Positions 32,229 to 40,562 of a stretch of 64,000 nucleotides of DNA are shown piece after piece. A model generated the notes under the pieces. It was not told where the DNA came from and did no database searches. It saw only the letters and a list, made by a program, of their open reading frames with translations. Source of the stretch: Mesorhizobium sp. ORS 3359 (GTDB lineage: Bacteria; Pseudomonadota; Alphaproteobacteria; Rhizobiales; Rhizobiaceae); contig CCNC01000046.1 in NCBI GenBank assembly GCA_000824845.1, forward strand, positions 292,289-356,288, in the 5' to 3' direction. Each line of letters starts with the position of its first letter. Positions within the stretch are counted from its first letter, which is position 1. The position numbers were made by a program, and so were the translations under genes.

Positions 32229-34289
32229 TTACTTCGCCGCCGGCGGAATGGTCAGCGTCGCGCCGAGCGGCAGGCGACGCGGCTTAAAGTCCTTGTTGGC
32301 CTCGGAGATGAGCTTCCACTTGGTGGCGTCGCCATAGGCTTTCTTGGCCAGGTCCCAATAGGTATCGCCGGCCGCGACGGTGTGGCTGGTTTTCGCCGGC
32401 TTGGTTTCAGCGGGTTTGGCCGGCTCGGCGGCGGGAGCAGGGGTCGCCGGGACGGTCTCGGCCGGCTTTGCCGGTTCCGCGGCCGGCGCGGTCTCAGCGG
32501 GCTTCGCGGTCTCGGCGGGAGCTGCCGGAGCCGTTTCAGCCGGAACGGCCGGAGGTGTGCCGGCAATATCGCTGGAGCCGGAAGGCATAGCCGGCATGGC
32601 AGGCTCAGCGTTCGCCGGAGCGGTCTCGGCAGGCTTCGCCGGTTCTGCGGGCTTGGCCGGCTCAGCCGCCGCCGTCGTTGCCGCGATCTCGGTGATGCGG
32701 CCGTCGAGCTTGGGCGTGTAGGGACGATGCGCGCCGAGATAGTCGGCCACCACCTGCTCCAGGCCTGGGCCGTAGTCATAGGCGTTCGTGGCCTTCTCGG
32801 CGAAGACCTTGTAGCCGTCACCGCCCTGGCGGACGTAGTTGTTGGTGGCGACCAGATATTGCTTGTCGGGATTGATCGGCGCCCAGGCGCCGTTCTCCAT
32901 CACCTCGACCGATTTGACGCGGCCGGCATTGGGCGCGACCGACCTGTCGAAGGAATATTTCAGCCCTGCGACCTGCGGGAAGCGGCCGGCGCCGTCCTCG
33001 ACCTGGCTGAGGCCGCTTTCGAGGCCCGCGACGAGGTCCTTGCCCGAGATCTTGAAGGTGGCCAGCGTGTTCTGGAACGGCAGCACGGTCAGCACCTCGC
33101 CCATCGTCACCGTGCCCTGGTCGATCGAGGCGCGCAGGCCGCCGCCGTTCGAGATGACGATCTCGACGCCCTGGCCCTTGGTGCGGTCGAGGATGGCATC
33201 GGAGACGAGATTGCCCATCTCGCATTCGCGCGCGCGGCAATTCTCGCGGCTGCCATCGATCGCCTTGGTGGTCTCGGCCACCTCCTTGTTCTTCAGCGCC
33301 TCGATCGGCGCGCCGAGCTCCTTGATGCGGGCAAGGACAGCGGGATCGGGCGTGATCGACTTGTCGAGATAGATCGGGGCGCCGCTGGCTTCCTTGACGT
33401 TGCCATTGTCGTCGAACACGACCTTGAACTCGCCGAGATATTTCGAATAGGACGCCGCCTGCACGACCGGCACCTTCGAGCCGTCGGGATTGTCGACCAT
33501 GGTGGGGTAAGGGCCTTCGGCCTTCGGGTCGGTGTTGGACAGGAGCGTGTGGCTGTGGCCGCCGACCACCACGTCGATGCCCGGGATTTTGGCGATCACA
33601 TCGCGTTCGCGCCTGTAGCCGATATGGGTGACCGCGATGATCTTGTTGATGCCCTGCGCCTTGAGCTTCTCGACCTCGGCCGTGATCGATTTGACGTCGT
33701 CGGCGATGGCGATGTTCGGGCCGGGCGAGGCGAGCTCCGGCGTGTCGTTGGTGACGGCGCCGATGATGCCGATCTTCTGGCCGCCGACCTCGACCACGAT
33801 CGACGGCTTGAACTTGCCGGCAGCGCCGGACTTGTCGTTGGGCACGACATTGGCGCTGACGATCGGGAACTTCGCCTTGTCGAGGAAAGGCACCAGTGCC
33901 GTCTCGCCGTCGTCGAATTCGTGGTTGCCGAGCGTCACCGCGTCCGGCTTGATCTGGTTGAGGAACTCCTCCTCCACAGCGCCTTTGTAGGTGGTGTAGA
34001 AGAGCGAGCCCTGAAAACTGTCGCCGGCATTGAGCAAGAGCAGGTTCTGCCCTTCGAGCTTCTTGCGCTCCTCGGCGATCGCGGTGATCAGCCGGCCGGT
34101 GCCGCCGATGCATTCGCCCTTGGTCTCCTCTTCGGCGGAACAGGTCGACTCGTATTTGTTGTTGCCCTCGATGCGGCTGTGCCAGTCGTTGAAATGCAGG
34201 ATGTTCAGCGTGTAGTCGGCAAAGGACACGCCGGCCGACAGGCCAAGCGTCGAAGCGGAAAGGGCTAGGATGGCGGCAATCTTCTTCAT
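32229..34289 (-). CDS. 5'-nucleotidase/UshA-type metallophosphatase with C-terminal LysM
   Basis: A 686-residue exported enzyme. A signal peptide (AAILALSASTLGLSAGVSFA) precedes a metallophosphoesterase domain with NILHFNDWHSRIEG (near residue 28), LLLNAGDSFQGS (near 85), LGNHEFDDG (near 120) and VGGHSHTL (near 245), then the 5'-nucleotidase C-terminal domain (NGGGLRASIDQG near 395). About 110 residues of Pro/Ala/Glu/Lys repeats (units like PAKPAETAPA) lead to a C-terminal LysM domain (HTVAAGDTYWDLAKKAYGD). It should hydrolyse nucleotides or UDP-sugars in the periplasm while tethered to peptidoglycan. Confidence 0.93.
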   Translation of the reverse strand: MKKIAAILALSASTLGLSAGVSFADYTLNILHFNDWHSRIEGNNKYESTCSAEEETKGECIGGTGRLITAIAEERKKLEGQNLLLLNAGDSFQGSLFYTTYKGAVEEEFLNQIKPDAVTLGNHEFDDGETALVPFLDKAKFPIVSANVVPNDKSGAAGKFKPSIVVEVGGQKIGIIGAVTNDTPELASPGPNIAIADDVKSITAEVEKLKAQGINKIIAVTHIGYRRERDVIAKIPGIDVVVGGHSHTLLSNTDPKAEGPYPTMVDNPDGSKVPVVQAASYSKYLGEFKVVFDDNGNVKEASGAPIYLDKSITPDPAVLARIKELGAPIEALKNKEVAETTKAIDGSRENCRARECEMGNLVSDAILDRTKGQGVEIVISNGGGLRASIDQGTVTMGEVLTVLPFQNTLATFKISGKDLVAGLESGLSQVEDGAGRFPQVAGLKYSFDRSVAPNAGRVKSVEVMENGAWAPINPDKQYLVATNNYVRQGGDGYKVFAEKATNAYDYGPGLEQVVADYLGAHRPYTPKLDGRITEIAATTAAAEPAKPAEPAKPAETAPANAEPAMPAMPSGSSDIAGTPPAVPAETAPAAPAETAKPAETAPAAEPAKPAETVPATPAPAAEPAKPAETKPAKTSHTVAAGDTYWDLAKKAYGDATKWKLISEANKDFKPRRLPLGATLTIPPAAK

Positions 34290-34323
34290 CTTCGTCTCCC
34301 GATAAACTGACTTCGACGGTACC

Positions 34324-34430
34324 TAAAGCGCGTCGCGCTGAAACGGATTCAGGCGACGCGCTTTAGGTCCTTGTTTTGATGCATGTCGTTGTCCCAGAAC
34401 CGCTGCACACTTCTGGGCGACATGCTTTAA
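34324..34430. repeat. RIME-like rhizobial intergenic mosaic repeat, copy 3
   Basis: Closest to copy 1: TAAAGCGCGTCGCGCTGAAA at the left and GGGCGACATGCTTTAA at the right. It lies just upstream of the nucleotidase gene. Confidence 0.8.
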
Positions 34431-34528
34431 CGCCTTCGCTTGACTGGAAAATAACAGTCGGTCTCGGGGCATGTTCACATCGGGTCCCGGCCGATGCAAG
34501 CACAAATCGGGGAGATGTTTGCCGGCAC

Positions 34529-34563
34529 AAAAAAGGACGGCGGCTCGCGCCGCCGTCCTTTTT
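34529..34563 (-). terminator. strong terminator after the Omp10-like gene
   Basis: A 14-bp perfect stem (AAAAGGACGGCGGC and its complement) with a 4-base loop and A/T runs on both sides. It lies 20 bases after the Omp10-like stop and could act in both directions. Confidence 0.9.
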
Positions 34564-34582
34564 GGATGGATGTGTGTGAGCC

Positions 34583-34957
34583 TCAGGCCCGACGCGTCAG
34601 CACGAAATTCTGGCCGCTGGCACTGGTGCAGTTGAGCTGGCTGATTGAGACCATCAGGCAGTTGAAACTGACCGGCGTCTGGCGGATCAGCGAGGTGCCG
34701 TGGATCTCGACCGAGGTCGGTCCGGTCATGGTGTAGCTGCCTTCCGACAGCTTCTGGCCGGTATCGGTGGCGACAGTGGTGAAGCTGCCGGCCGCGAAGG
34801 TCGACAGGCCGGTGCCCTTGGCGTCGATCCAATTGCCCTCGACGCCCTTGGGCGCGGCTGCGCCCGGTGGTCCCGAGGGGCCGGTGGTTGTGCAGGCGGC
34901 GGCCGCCAGAAGGCTTGCCGCGGCGCCCGCCGAAAGCAGTTTGCGCGCAATGGTCAT
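34583..34957 (-). CDS. Omp10-like outer membrane lipoprotein
   Basis: A 124-residue lipoprotein. The lipobox LAAAAC ends the signal peptide near residue 22. The mature part (VEGNWIDAKG, TDTGQKLSEGSYTM, SQLNCTSASGQNFVLTRR) follows Brucella Omp10 in order and spacing as I recall it; the fold resembles the protease-inhibitor Inh/MliC-like small beta barrels. Omp10 is a surface-exposed lipoprotein needed for outer-membrane integrity in Brucella. GAGGA lies upstream of ATG 34957; a frame open to 35074 is not needed. Confidence 0.85.
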   Translation of the reverse strand: MTIARKLLSAGAAASLLAAAACTTTGPSGPPGAAAPKGVEGNWIDAKGTGLSTFAAGSFTTVATDTGQKLSEGSYTMTGPTSVEIHGTSLIRQTPVSFNCLMVSISQLNCTSASGQNFVLTRRA

Positions 34958-35043
34958 TCTTGAAGATCCTCTCCTCAGTCCGCTCCTTTCAATCGCCCGA
35001 TTTCCGGGCGATTGCAAGGCGCCGCCACTGGTCGGTTCCGGCG

Positions 35044-36489
35044 CTATCGGACCAGAATGTTGCGGAACTGCCACGGGTCGTCCTTGTCAAGGTCTTCCGG
35101 GAAGAGGCCCGGGCGATTGTCCAGAGGAGTCCAGTCGGTATAGTAGCCCCTGACCGGCCCGAGATAAGGCGACTGCACTTCGAGGCAGCGCCGGTAGTCC
35201 ATCTCGTCGGCTTCCACGATGCCGGCCGCCGGGTTCTCCAGCGCCCAGACCATGCCGGCGAGCACCGCCGAGGTGACCTGCAGGCCGGTGGCGTTCTGGT
35301 AGGGGGCGAGCTTGCGCGCCTCGGCCAGCGAGAGCTGCGAGCCGTACCAGTAGGCGTTCTTGTCGTGGCCGTAGAGCAGCACGCCGAGCTCGTCGACGCC
35401 GTCGACCAGCTCGTTCTCATCCAGCACGTGGTGAACCGGCTGCGGCTTGCCGGCGGCACCGAACATCTCGTCCAGTGACAGCAAGGCGTCGTTGCAGGGA
35501 TGGTAGGCGTAATGGCAGGTCGGACGGTATTGGACCTTGCCCTTCTTCGAACGCACGGTGAAGAAGTCGGCGATCGAGATCGACTCATTATGGGTCACCA
35601 GCAGGCCGTATTGCGCGCCCGGCGTCGGGCACCAGCTGCGCACGCGCGTGTTGGCGCCGGGCTGTTCCAGATAGATCGCCGCCTTGGAGCCGTGCTTGTG
35701 CTTCTTGCCGTTCTTCGGCATCCAGTTTTCATGCGTGCCCCAGCCGAGCTCGGCCGGCTGCAGGCCTTCCGAGATGAAGCCTTCGACCGACCAGGTGTTC
35801 CAGAACACATTCATCGGCTTCGGCTTCTTGGTGCGCTGGGTGTCACGCTCGGCGATGTGGATACCCTTGACGCCGGCCTTCCTCATTAGCCTGGCCCAGC
35901 CTTCGCGGTCTTCCTGCGCCGGCTCCGAAAACTCGAGCCCGAGATCGGTGGCGAGGTTGACCAGCGCCTTCTTGACGAACCACGAGACCATGCCGGGATT
36001 GGCGCCGCAGGTGGAGACCGCCGTCGGGCCGCCGGGCTTGTCCTGCTTTTCCTTGATCATCGTCTCGCGCAGCGCGTAGTTGGAGCGGCTGGCATTGTCG
36101 GCCTCGGCGTCGAAATAGAAGCCCAGCCACGGCTCGACGACGGTGTCGATGTAAAGCACGCCGAGCTTGCGGCACAATTTCATCAGGTCGACCGAGCCGG
36201 TGTCGACCGACAGATTGACGCAAAAGCCCTGGCCGCCGCCATTGGTCAGAAGCGGCGTGAGCAGCTTCTTGTAATTCTTCTCGGTCACGGCGTCCTGCAT
36301 GAAGGCGATGCCGCGCTCGTCGAGCAGCTTGCGGTCGGTGTCGAGAGGGTCGATGACCGTCATGCGCGACTTGTCGAACTTGAAATGGCGTTCGATCAGC
36401 GGCAGCGTTCCCCGCCCGATCGAGCCGAAGCCGATCATCACGACGGGACCGGTGATTTCACCGTAAACGGGCCAGTTTTCATTCGCCAT
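35044..36489 (-). CDS. hss: homospermidine synthase
   Basis: A 481-residue NAD-dependent enzyme condensing two putrescines, or putrescine and spermidine, to sym-homospermidine, a typical rhizobial polyamine. The Rossmann motif VVMIGFGSIGRGTLPL is near residue 16; TCGANPGMVSWFVKKAL near 165 and NVFWNTWSVEGF near 237 are family blocks. The length fits. ATG 36489 (MANENWPVYGEI) is the family start; a longer frame to 36519 lacks support. Confidence 0.95.
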   Translation of the reverse strand: MANENWPVYGEITGPVVMIGFGSIGRGTLPLIERHFKFDKSRMTVIDPLDTDRKLLDERGIAFMQDAVTEKNYKKLLTPLLTNGGGQGFCVNLSVDTGSVDLMKLCRKLGVLYIDTVVEPWLGFYFDAEADNASRSNYALRETMIKEKQDKPGGPTAVSTCGANPGMVSWFVKKALVNLATDLGLEFSEPAQEDREGWARLMRKAGVKGIHIAERDTQRTKKPKPMNVFWNTWSVEGFISEGLQPAELGWGTHENWMPKNGKKHKHGSKAAIYLEQPGANTRVRSWCPTPGAQYGLLVTHNESISIADFFTVRSKKGKVQYRPTCHYAYHPCNDALLSLDEMFGAAGKPQPVHHVLDENELVDGVDELGVLLYGHDKNAYWYGSQLSLAEARKLAPYQNATGLQVTSAVLAGMVWALENPAAGIVEADEMDYRRCLEVQSPYLGPVRGYYTDWTPLDNRPGLFPEDLDKDDPWQFRNILVR

Positions 36490-36621
36490 TTTTTCGCACA
36501 CTCCTTCAAACACGCGCAAAACCGGGCACCCTTGGCCCGACGGCCAAGCGCTACACCACAGATCATTGTCATAAACCAGCGAAAAGCGCCAACCGCCGGC
36601 TAGGCCAGCCTAGCGCCTTGG

Positions 36622-37572
36622 TTAAGGCGTGCGGGCCATGACGCCGAGGAATTCGACCAGCCGGTCTCGGTCCGCGGTCAGGCCCTTATAGTCGAGCTGT
36701 TGCTGGTCGAGGCTCAGGAGCTGCTCCGTGAAGGAGGCGGCCAGCGCTGCCCGGTCCGGGTGGTTAGCGAGCAGCTTGAGCGGATCGAGGTGGATGCGGA
36801 TGGTGAAGAGGATGTCGCGCGACACCGGCAGCTTGCGCAGCGTCTGGCGTTCGACGCGGATGAAGGCGTGGGCGTTGACGTCGCCGTCGGGGAAGCGGCT
36901 CGGACGGTTGGTGGCGCGGTCGATGCGCTCGACATTGGAAAGCGGATGATAGAGCCTGTCATCGGCCTGGATCGACCAGTTGAAACGCTCGACCGCCTGG
37001 CCCTGCAATCCGTCGAACATGCGGTTGATGAGCTCGGCCGGCCGCGTGCCGGGTCCGAAGCCGGGCACCGGTTCGTGGATCTCCTGCAGCGGCTTGCCGA
37101 ACTTCTCCCGCAGCGACCAGGATGAAGGAAAGCATAGCGAGCCGGCGGCCAACCGCCAGCCGCGCTCGTCGCGGCGCATCAGGATCAGGTCTTCCTGGAC
37201 GAGCAGCGAGGCCTTCGCGAGCGGCGCCTGCCGCAAGGCAGGGGGTAGTCTGTCGGTTGCTCCCTCGAACCCGACCGGCTCGACGTCGGCTCCATTGCGG
37301 CGGTGGGTGACGGGATGCGCGGCTTCGAGATGGGCGACGAGCAGGTCGAGCACCTCGCGCTGAGCCTCACGGGTGCCGTCTTCCTCGACAAAGACCTTTT
37401 CCGGGATTTCCGTGTAGAGCCGCTGCTTTTCGGCGAGATGGGGCAGCAGGGACTCGTCGACCTCGATCCAGCGGTCGAAATCGAGCGGCTTCAGCCCGAT
37501 GCTGAAGAGCTTCGAGGACCCGTCATAGGGTGTATGGGTCGGGTGGCGGACGCCTGTTTGGGTGTTATCCAG
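36622..37572 (-). CDS. DUF3445 haem-dependent oxidative demethylase-like protein, probable CTG start
   Basis: Read from CTG 37572 this gives 316 residues, near the usual length of DUF3445 proteins. The N-terminal family block (HTPYDGSSKLFSIGLKPLDF, DRWIEVDESLLPHLAEKQRL) lies upstream of the first GTG at 37353, so the short 243-residue version would lose it. Between the preceding pabC stop and 37353 this frame has no ATG, GTG or TTG. CTG 37572 is preceded by GGAG at 7 bases. Members may act in haem-dependent amine demethylation; the substrate is unknown. It follows pabC by 18 bases. Confidence 0.8.
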   Translation of the reverse strand: MDNTQTGVRHPTHTPYDGSSKLFSIGLKPLDFDRWIEVDESLLPHLAEKQRLYTEIPEKVFVEEDGTREAQREVLDLLVAHLEAAHPVTHRRNGADVEPVGFEGATDRLPPALRQAPLAKASLLVQEDLILMRRDERGWRLAAGSLCFPSSWSLREKFGKPLQEIHEPVPGFGPGTRPAELINRMFDGLQGQAVERFNWSIQADDRLYHPLSNVERIDRATNRPSRFPDGDVNAHAFIRVERQTLRKLPVSRDILFTIRIHLDPLKLLANHPDRAALAASFTEQLLSLDQQQLDYKGLTADRDRLVEFLGVMARTP

Positions 37573-37590
37573 TTTGTGTCTCCAGCGTGG

Positions 37591-38253
37591 TCAGCCAAGC
37601 CGCGCCGGGATCAGCCCGCGCAGCGAGTTGCCGACGAAGATCGCCTTCGCCGCCTTCAGATCGTCGAAGCTGTAGATCGCTTCGACGGCGCGGCCTTCGT
37701 CCAGAAGCTCGCCGCGCAATATTCCAGGCAAAAGGCCGCAGTCGAGGCGGGGCGTGGCGAGCGGACCGTTGCCGAAATCGGCGAAGAGATTGGTGATCGT
37801 GCCCTCGCAGATCTCGCCGCGCTCGTTGGCTAAAAGCACTTCGTCGGCGCGCGTGGCGAGATATTCAGCACGGGCATGCGTGTAGACCTGACGCAAGCTG
37901 GTCTTGTGGCGCAGCATCGTGTTGGTGGAATCGAGACGGATCCGCGCCAACTGCAGCCGCCAGACCTTGTCCACGGGCAGCGGTTCATAGGCTTGAGCGG
38001 CAGCCGTCGCTTCGCCATTGTGCTGCAAGGCAAGGCGCACGCGCAAGGCAATCCCGTGTCCGTTGACGGTGTTCGACAGCACTTCGCCGATCCGTTCGGG
38101 ATCGCAGGCGAAGCAGAGCTCGGCGGCGGACGCATAAAGCCTGGCGAGATGGCGCTCGAAGCGCAGGAAGCCTGAACCCGGCTCCCAGCGCATGGTCTCG
38201 ATCAGCTCGAAGCCGGCACCGTTCCCGTCGCGAAGCGCGCTTTCAACAGACAC
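37591..38253 (-). CDS. pabC: aminodeoxychorismate lyase (class IV aminotransferase)
   Basis: A 220-residue PLP fold type IV protein that should release pyruvate from 4-amino-4-deoxychorismate to give p-aminobenzoate for folate. Visible marks are FELIETMRW at the start, FERHLARLYASAAEL near residue 31, the Lys in MLRHKTSLRQVY near 116, ANERGEICEGTITNLF near 144 and GLLPGILRGELL near 175. GTG 38253 with GAGGAG 8 bases upstream is chosen; it overlaps pabB by 52 bases. The family is often longer at the N-terminus, so the start is moderately sure. Confidence 0.88.
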   Translation of the reverse strand: MSVESALRDGNGAGFELIETMRWEPGSGFLRFERHLARLYASAAELCFACDPERIGEVLSNTVNGHGIALRVRLALQHNGEATAAAQAYEPLPVDKVWRLQLARIRLDSTNTMLRHKTSLRQVYTHARAEYLATRADEVLLANERGEICEGTITNLFADFGNGPLATPRLDCGLLPGILRGELLDEGRAVEAIYSFDDLKAAKAIFVGNSLRGLIPARLG

Positions 38254-39347
38254 TCCCGATACTCCTCCTCGGCTGTGGAATCGAAGACGACGCCGCCGCC
38301 GACATTGTAGACGGCCTCGCCGTCGGCAAAGAGCGAGATGGTGCGGATCGCTACCGAAAAACGCATCCGGCCGCCCGGCGCGATCCAGCCGATGGCGCCG
38401 CAATAGACGTCGCGCGGCGCGTCTTCCAGCTCGTGCAGGATTTCCATGGCGCGGATTTTTGGCGCGCCGGTGATCGAGCCGCAAGGAAACAGCGCCGCGA
38501 AGACCTCGCGGATGCCGATATCGGGCAGCAGCTTCGCGCGCACGCGGCTCACCATCTGGTGCACCGTCGGATAGGTCTCGATGCGGAACAGTTCCGGCAC
38601 CTCCAGCGTGCCGACCTCGCTGATCAGCGAGATGTCGTTGCGCAAAAGATCAACGATCATCCTGTTCTCGGCCTGGTTCTTCTCGTCGTTGCGCAGGAAG
38701 GCTTTAAGCCGGGCATCCTCGGCCTTGGTCGCGCCGCGCGGCGCGGTGCCCTTCATCGGGTGCGTCTCGATCATGCCGTCGGCGTCGATCTCGAAGAACA
38801 GTTCGGGCGAGCGCGACAGAACGACCGGATCGCCGAGCGAGATCAGCGCGCCGTATTTGACCGGCTGGCGCTCGGTCAGCGCGTCGAAGGCGGCAAGCGG
38901 ATCGCCGGACCATTGCGCATGGACCGGGAAGGTAAGGTTGCCCTGGTAGCAGTCGCCCTTGCGGATGTGATTGTGAAGGCGCGCGAAACGGCCGGCATAG
39001 TCCTCGGCGGACCATGTTGCCCTCGCATCGAAGATCGGGCCGTTGCTGGCGGGCCCGGCATTTTGCGGCACGGCCTGTTCGACGGGCGCATCGAAGACGC
39101 CGAGACAGATCAGCGGCGCGCGGCGGCCCTCGGGCAGCAGCGGCACCAGCTTCGGCTCGAGCAGGTAGCCGGCTTCGTAGGAGAAATAGCCCGCCAGCCA
39201 TTTGCCGGCATCGGAAGCAGCCTGGGCTCGCTCGAGCGCGGGCGCGAACTCTTCCGCGTCGTTCGCGACGATGATCTCGTGCGGCCGGTCGAAGACCAGC
39301 TGACGCGCGCTCTCGTCGTTGCGGAAAATGGCTGCGGGCAGGGGCAT
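38202..39347 (-). CDS. pabB: aminodeoxychorismate synthase component I
   Basis: A 381-residue chorismate-utilising enzyme converting chorismate and ammonia to 4-amino-4-deoxychorismate. Family marks include GDCYQGNLTFP near residue 133, SRSPELFFE near 180, THPMKGTAPRG near 195, ENRMIVDLLRNDIS near 222, and CGSITGAPKIRAMEIL near 290. The PIKGT-type motif is PMKGT as in many PabB. It overlaps pabC by 52 bases and drives a pabB-pabC-DUF3445 operon. Confidence 0.94.
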   Translation of the reverse strand: MPLPAAIFRNDESARQLVFDRPHEIIVANDAEEFAPALERAQAASDAGKWLAGYFSYEAGYLLEPKLVPLLPEGRRAPLICLGVFDAPVEQAVPQNAGPASNGPIFDARATWSAEDYAGRFARLHNHIRKGDCYQGNLTFPVHAQWSGDPLAAFDALTERQPVKYGALISLGDPVVLSRSPELFFEIDADGMIETHPMKGTAPRGATKAEDARLKAFLRNDEKNQAENRMIVDLLRNDISLISEVGTLEVPELFRIETYPTVHQMVSRVRAKLLPDIGIREVFAALFPCGSITGAPKIRAMEILHELEDAPRDVYCGAIGWIAPGGRMRFSVAIRTISLFADGEAVYNVGGGVVFDSTAEEEYRECLLKARFATGTVPASS

Positions 39348-39500
39348 GAGCCTCGGAAGCGGACAATTCAGTCGACCGGTCTATATGGGGGCCCGGGGAC
39401 GCGCAATCGAGAGAACGGCGTCGGGCGGCGCAAAGGCGGCTGGCCCAAAACAAAGACGGTGCCCGTGGGACGCCGCCTTGCGCGCCAATAAGCGGATTGC

Positions 39501-40211
39501 TCAGCTGTTGCTTGCCGTTCCGGCCGACGGAAACTGTTTGGCGAATTCGGCCTCGTCGCCGGCTGCCAGCAATTTCGCCTGCTCGATCCATTTTTCGCGC
39601 GCGATGCGGCCGTCGAAATTGAGCACCTCCTCGATGCGTTTGACGTCGGCGTCTGTCCAGGCGGCAATCTGGGCGTAGGTGGTGACGCCCTGGCCCTTGA
39701 GCAGCCTTTCGTTGACAGGGCCGATGCCGATGAGGCGGCGCAGATTGTCGGCTTTGGCGGCCGCGGCTTTTGGCGCGGCAGCTTTCTTGGCGGGAGCCGC
39801 CGCCTTCTTCGGCGCGTCTGCCTTGGCCGCGGGCTTCGCTGCCGCAGTTTTCGTGGCCGCCGGCTTCTTCGCGGCGGCGGGCTTCGCCGGCGCGGCCTTT
39901 GCCGCAGCCGATGTCGCGGCCGCCGGTGTCGAGATCAGCGCCGCCGGCGCCGGCGTGGCGGCCTTGTCGGCGCCGGCCTTGGCGGCAGGTGCGTCACGCA
40001 GCCGGCTTTCGAGATCGGCGCGGGCACGGCCGCAGGCATCAAGCTCGCCCTTCAGCCGGTCGCTGTCGGCGCGCAGCCTGTCGCGCTCGCTTCGGGTGCG
40101 ATCAAGATCGCCACGCAGACTGTCGAGCTCGCCGCGCAGGCGGCCCCAGATGAACCAGCCAACCAGGATACCCACAACGAACGCTAGGAGCATGTAGAAG
40201 AAAGTGCTCAT
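39501..40211 (-). CDS. membrane-anchored helix-hairpin-helix protein
   Basis: A 236-residue protein of unknown role. It has an N-terminal span (FFYMLLAFVVGILVGWFIWG), a coiled coil of Arg/Asp/Leu repeats (about residues 25-72), a 90-residue Ala/Lys/Pro linker resembling histone-like tails, and a C-terminal helix-hairpin-helix domain (LIGIGPVNERLLKGQGVTTYAQIAAW). The last domain resembles the HhH modules found in ribosomal S2-associated and NADH-quinone oxidoreductase-type hypothetical proteins. The lysine-rich linker and HhH suggest binding to DNA at the membrane (inference). Confidence 0.85.
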   Translation of the reverse strand: MSTFFYMLLAFVVGILVGWFIWGRLRGELDSLRGDLDRTRSERDRLRADSDRLKGELDACGRARADLESRLRDAPAAKAGADKAATPAPAALISTPAAATSAAAKAAPAKPAAAKKPAATKTAAAKPAAKADAPKKAAAPAKKAAAPKAAAAKADNLRRLIGIGPVNERLLKGQGVTTYAQIAAWTDADVKRIEEVLNFDGRIAREKWIEQAKLLAAGDEAEFAKQFPSAGTASNS

Positions 40212-40562
40212 TTCCCTCTCCAGTCCGATCCGTCGGCCGCGGCTGGGAGGGCGCGCTTGCCGCCAAGGATCGTCAAAGGTTCCGTGTTCGCTGGAACCGC
40301 CGGCTTCAATCGAGCCATCGGCGTTCGGCCTTGTCCGGACCGACGGCCATCATCGCATTCGCCGTAGCGGAGCGGCAGGCATCTCTGGCCTGCGCGATGC
40401 GTCCGGCTGAGCTTGAGGCCGGACGCTATCATATGGCTTGTCGAAAGCCAGTTGAAAATGCGCCGGAGAGTTATTCAAGAACAGCTATTTAGGGCAAGAA
40501 TAGAGTCCGGCTAATATGCGTCTTTGCTAAACTATAGCTGACGATGCAGGCTTCGTTGCTGT
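40212..40562. other. intergenic stretch, nothing recognised
   Basis: Open frames here are short and unlike proteins. The last 120 bases are AT-rich. No terminator or repeat family is clear. Confidence 0.5.

Noticed and set aside
32382..34268. 628-codon plus-strand frame opposite the nucleotidase
   Set aside because: Antisense of a well-supported gene; composition is typical of a shadow frame.
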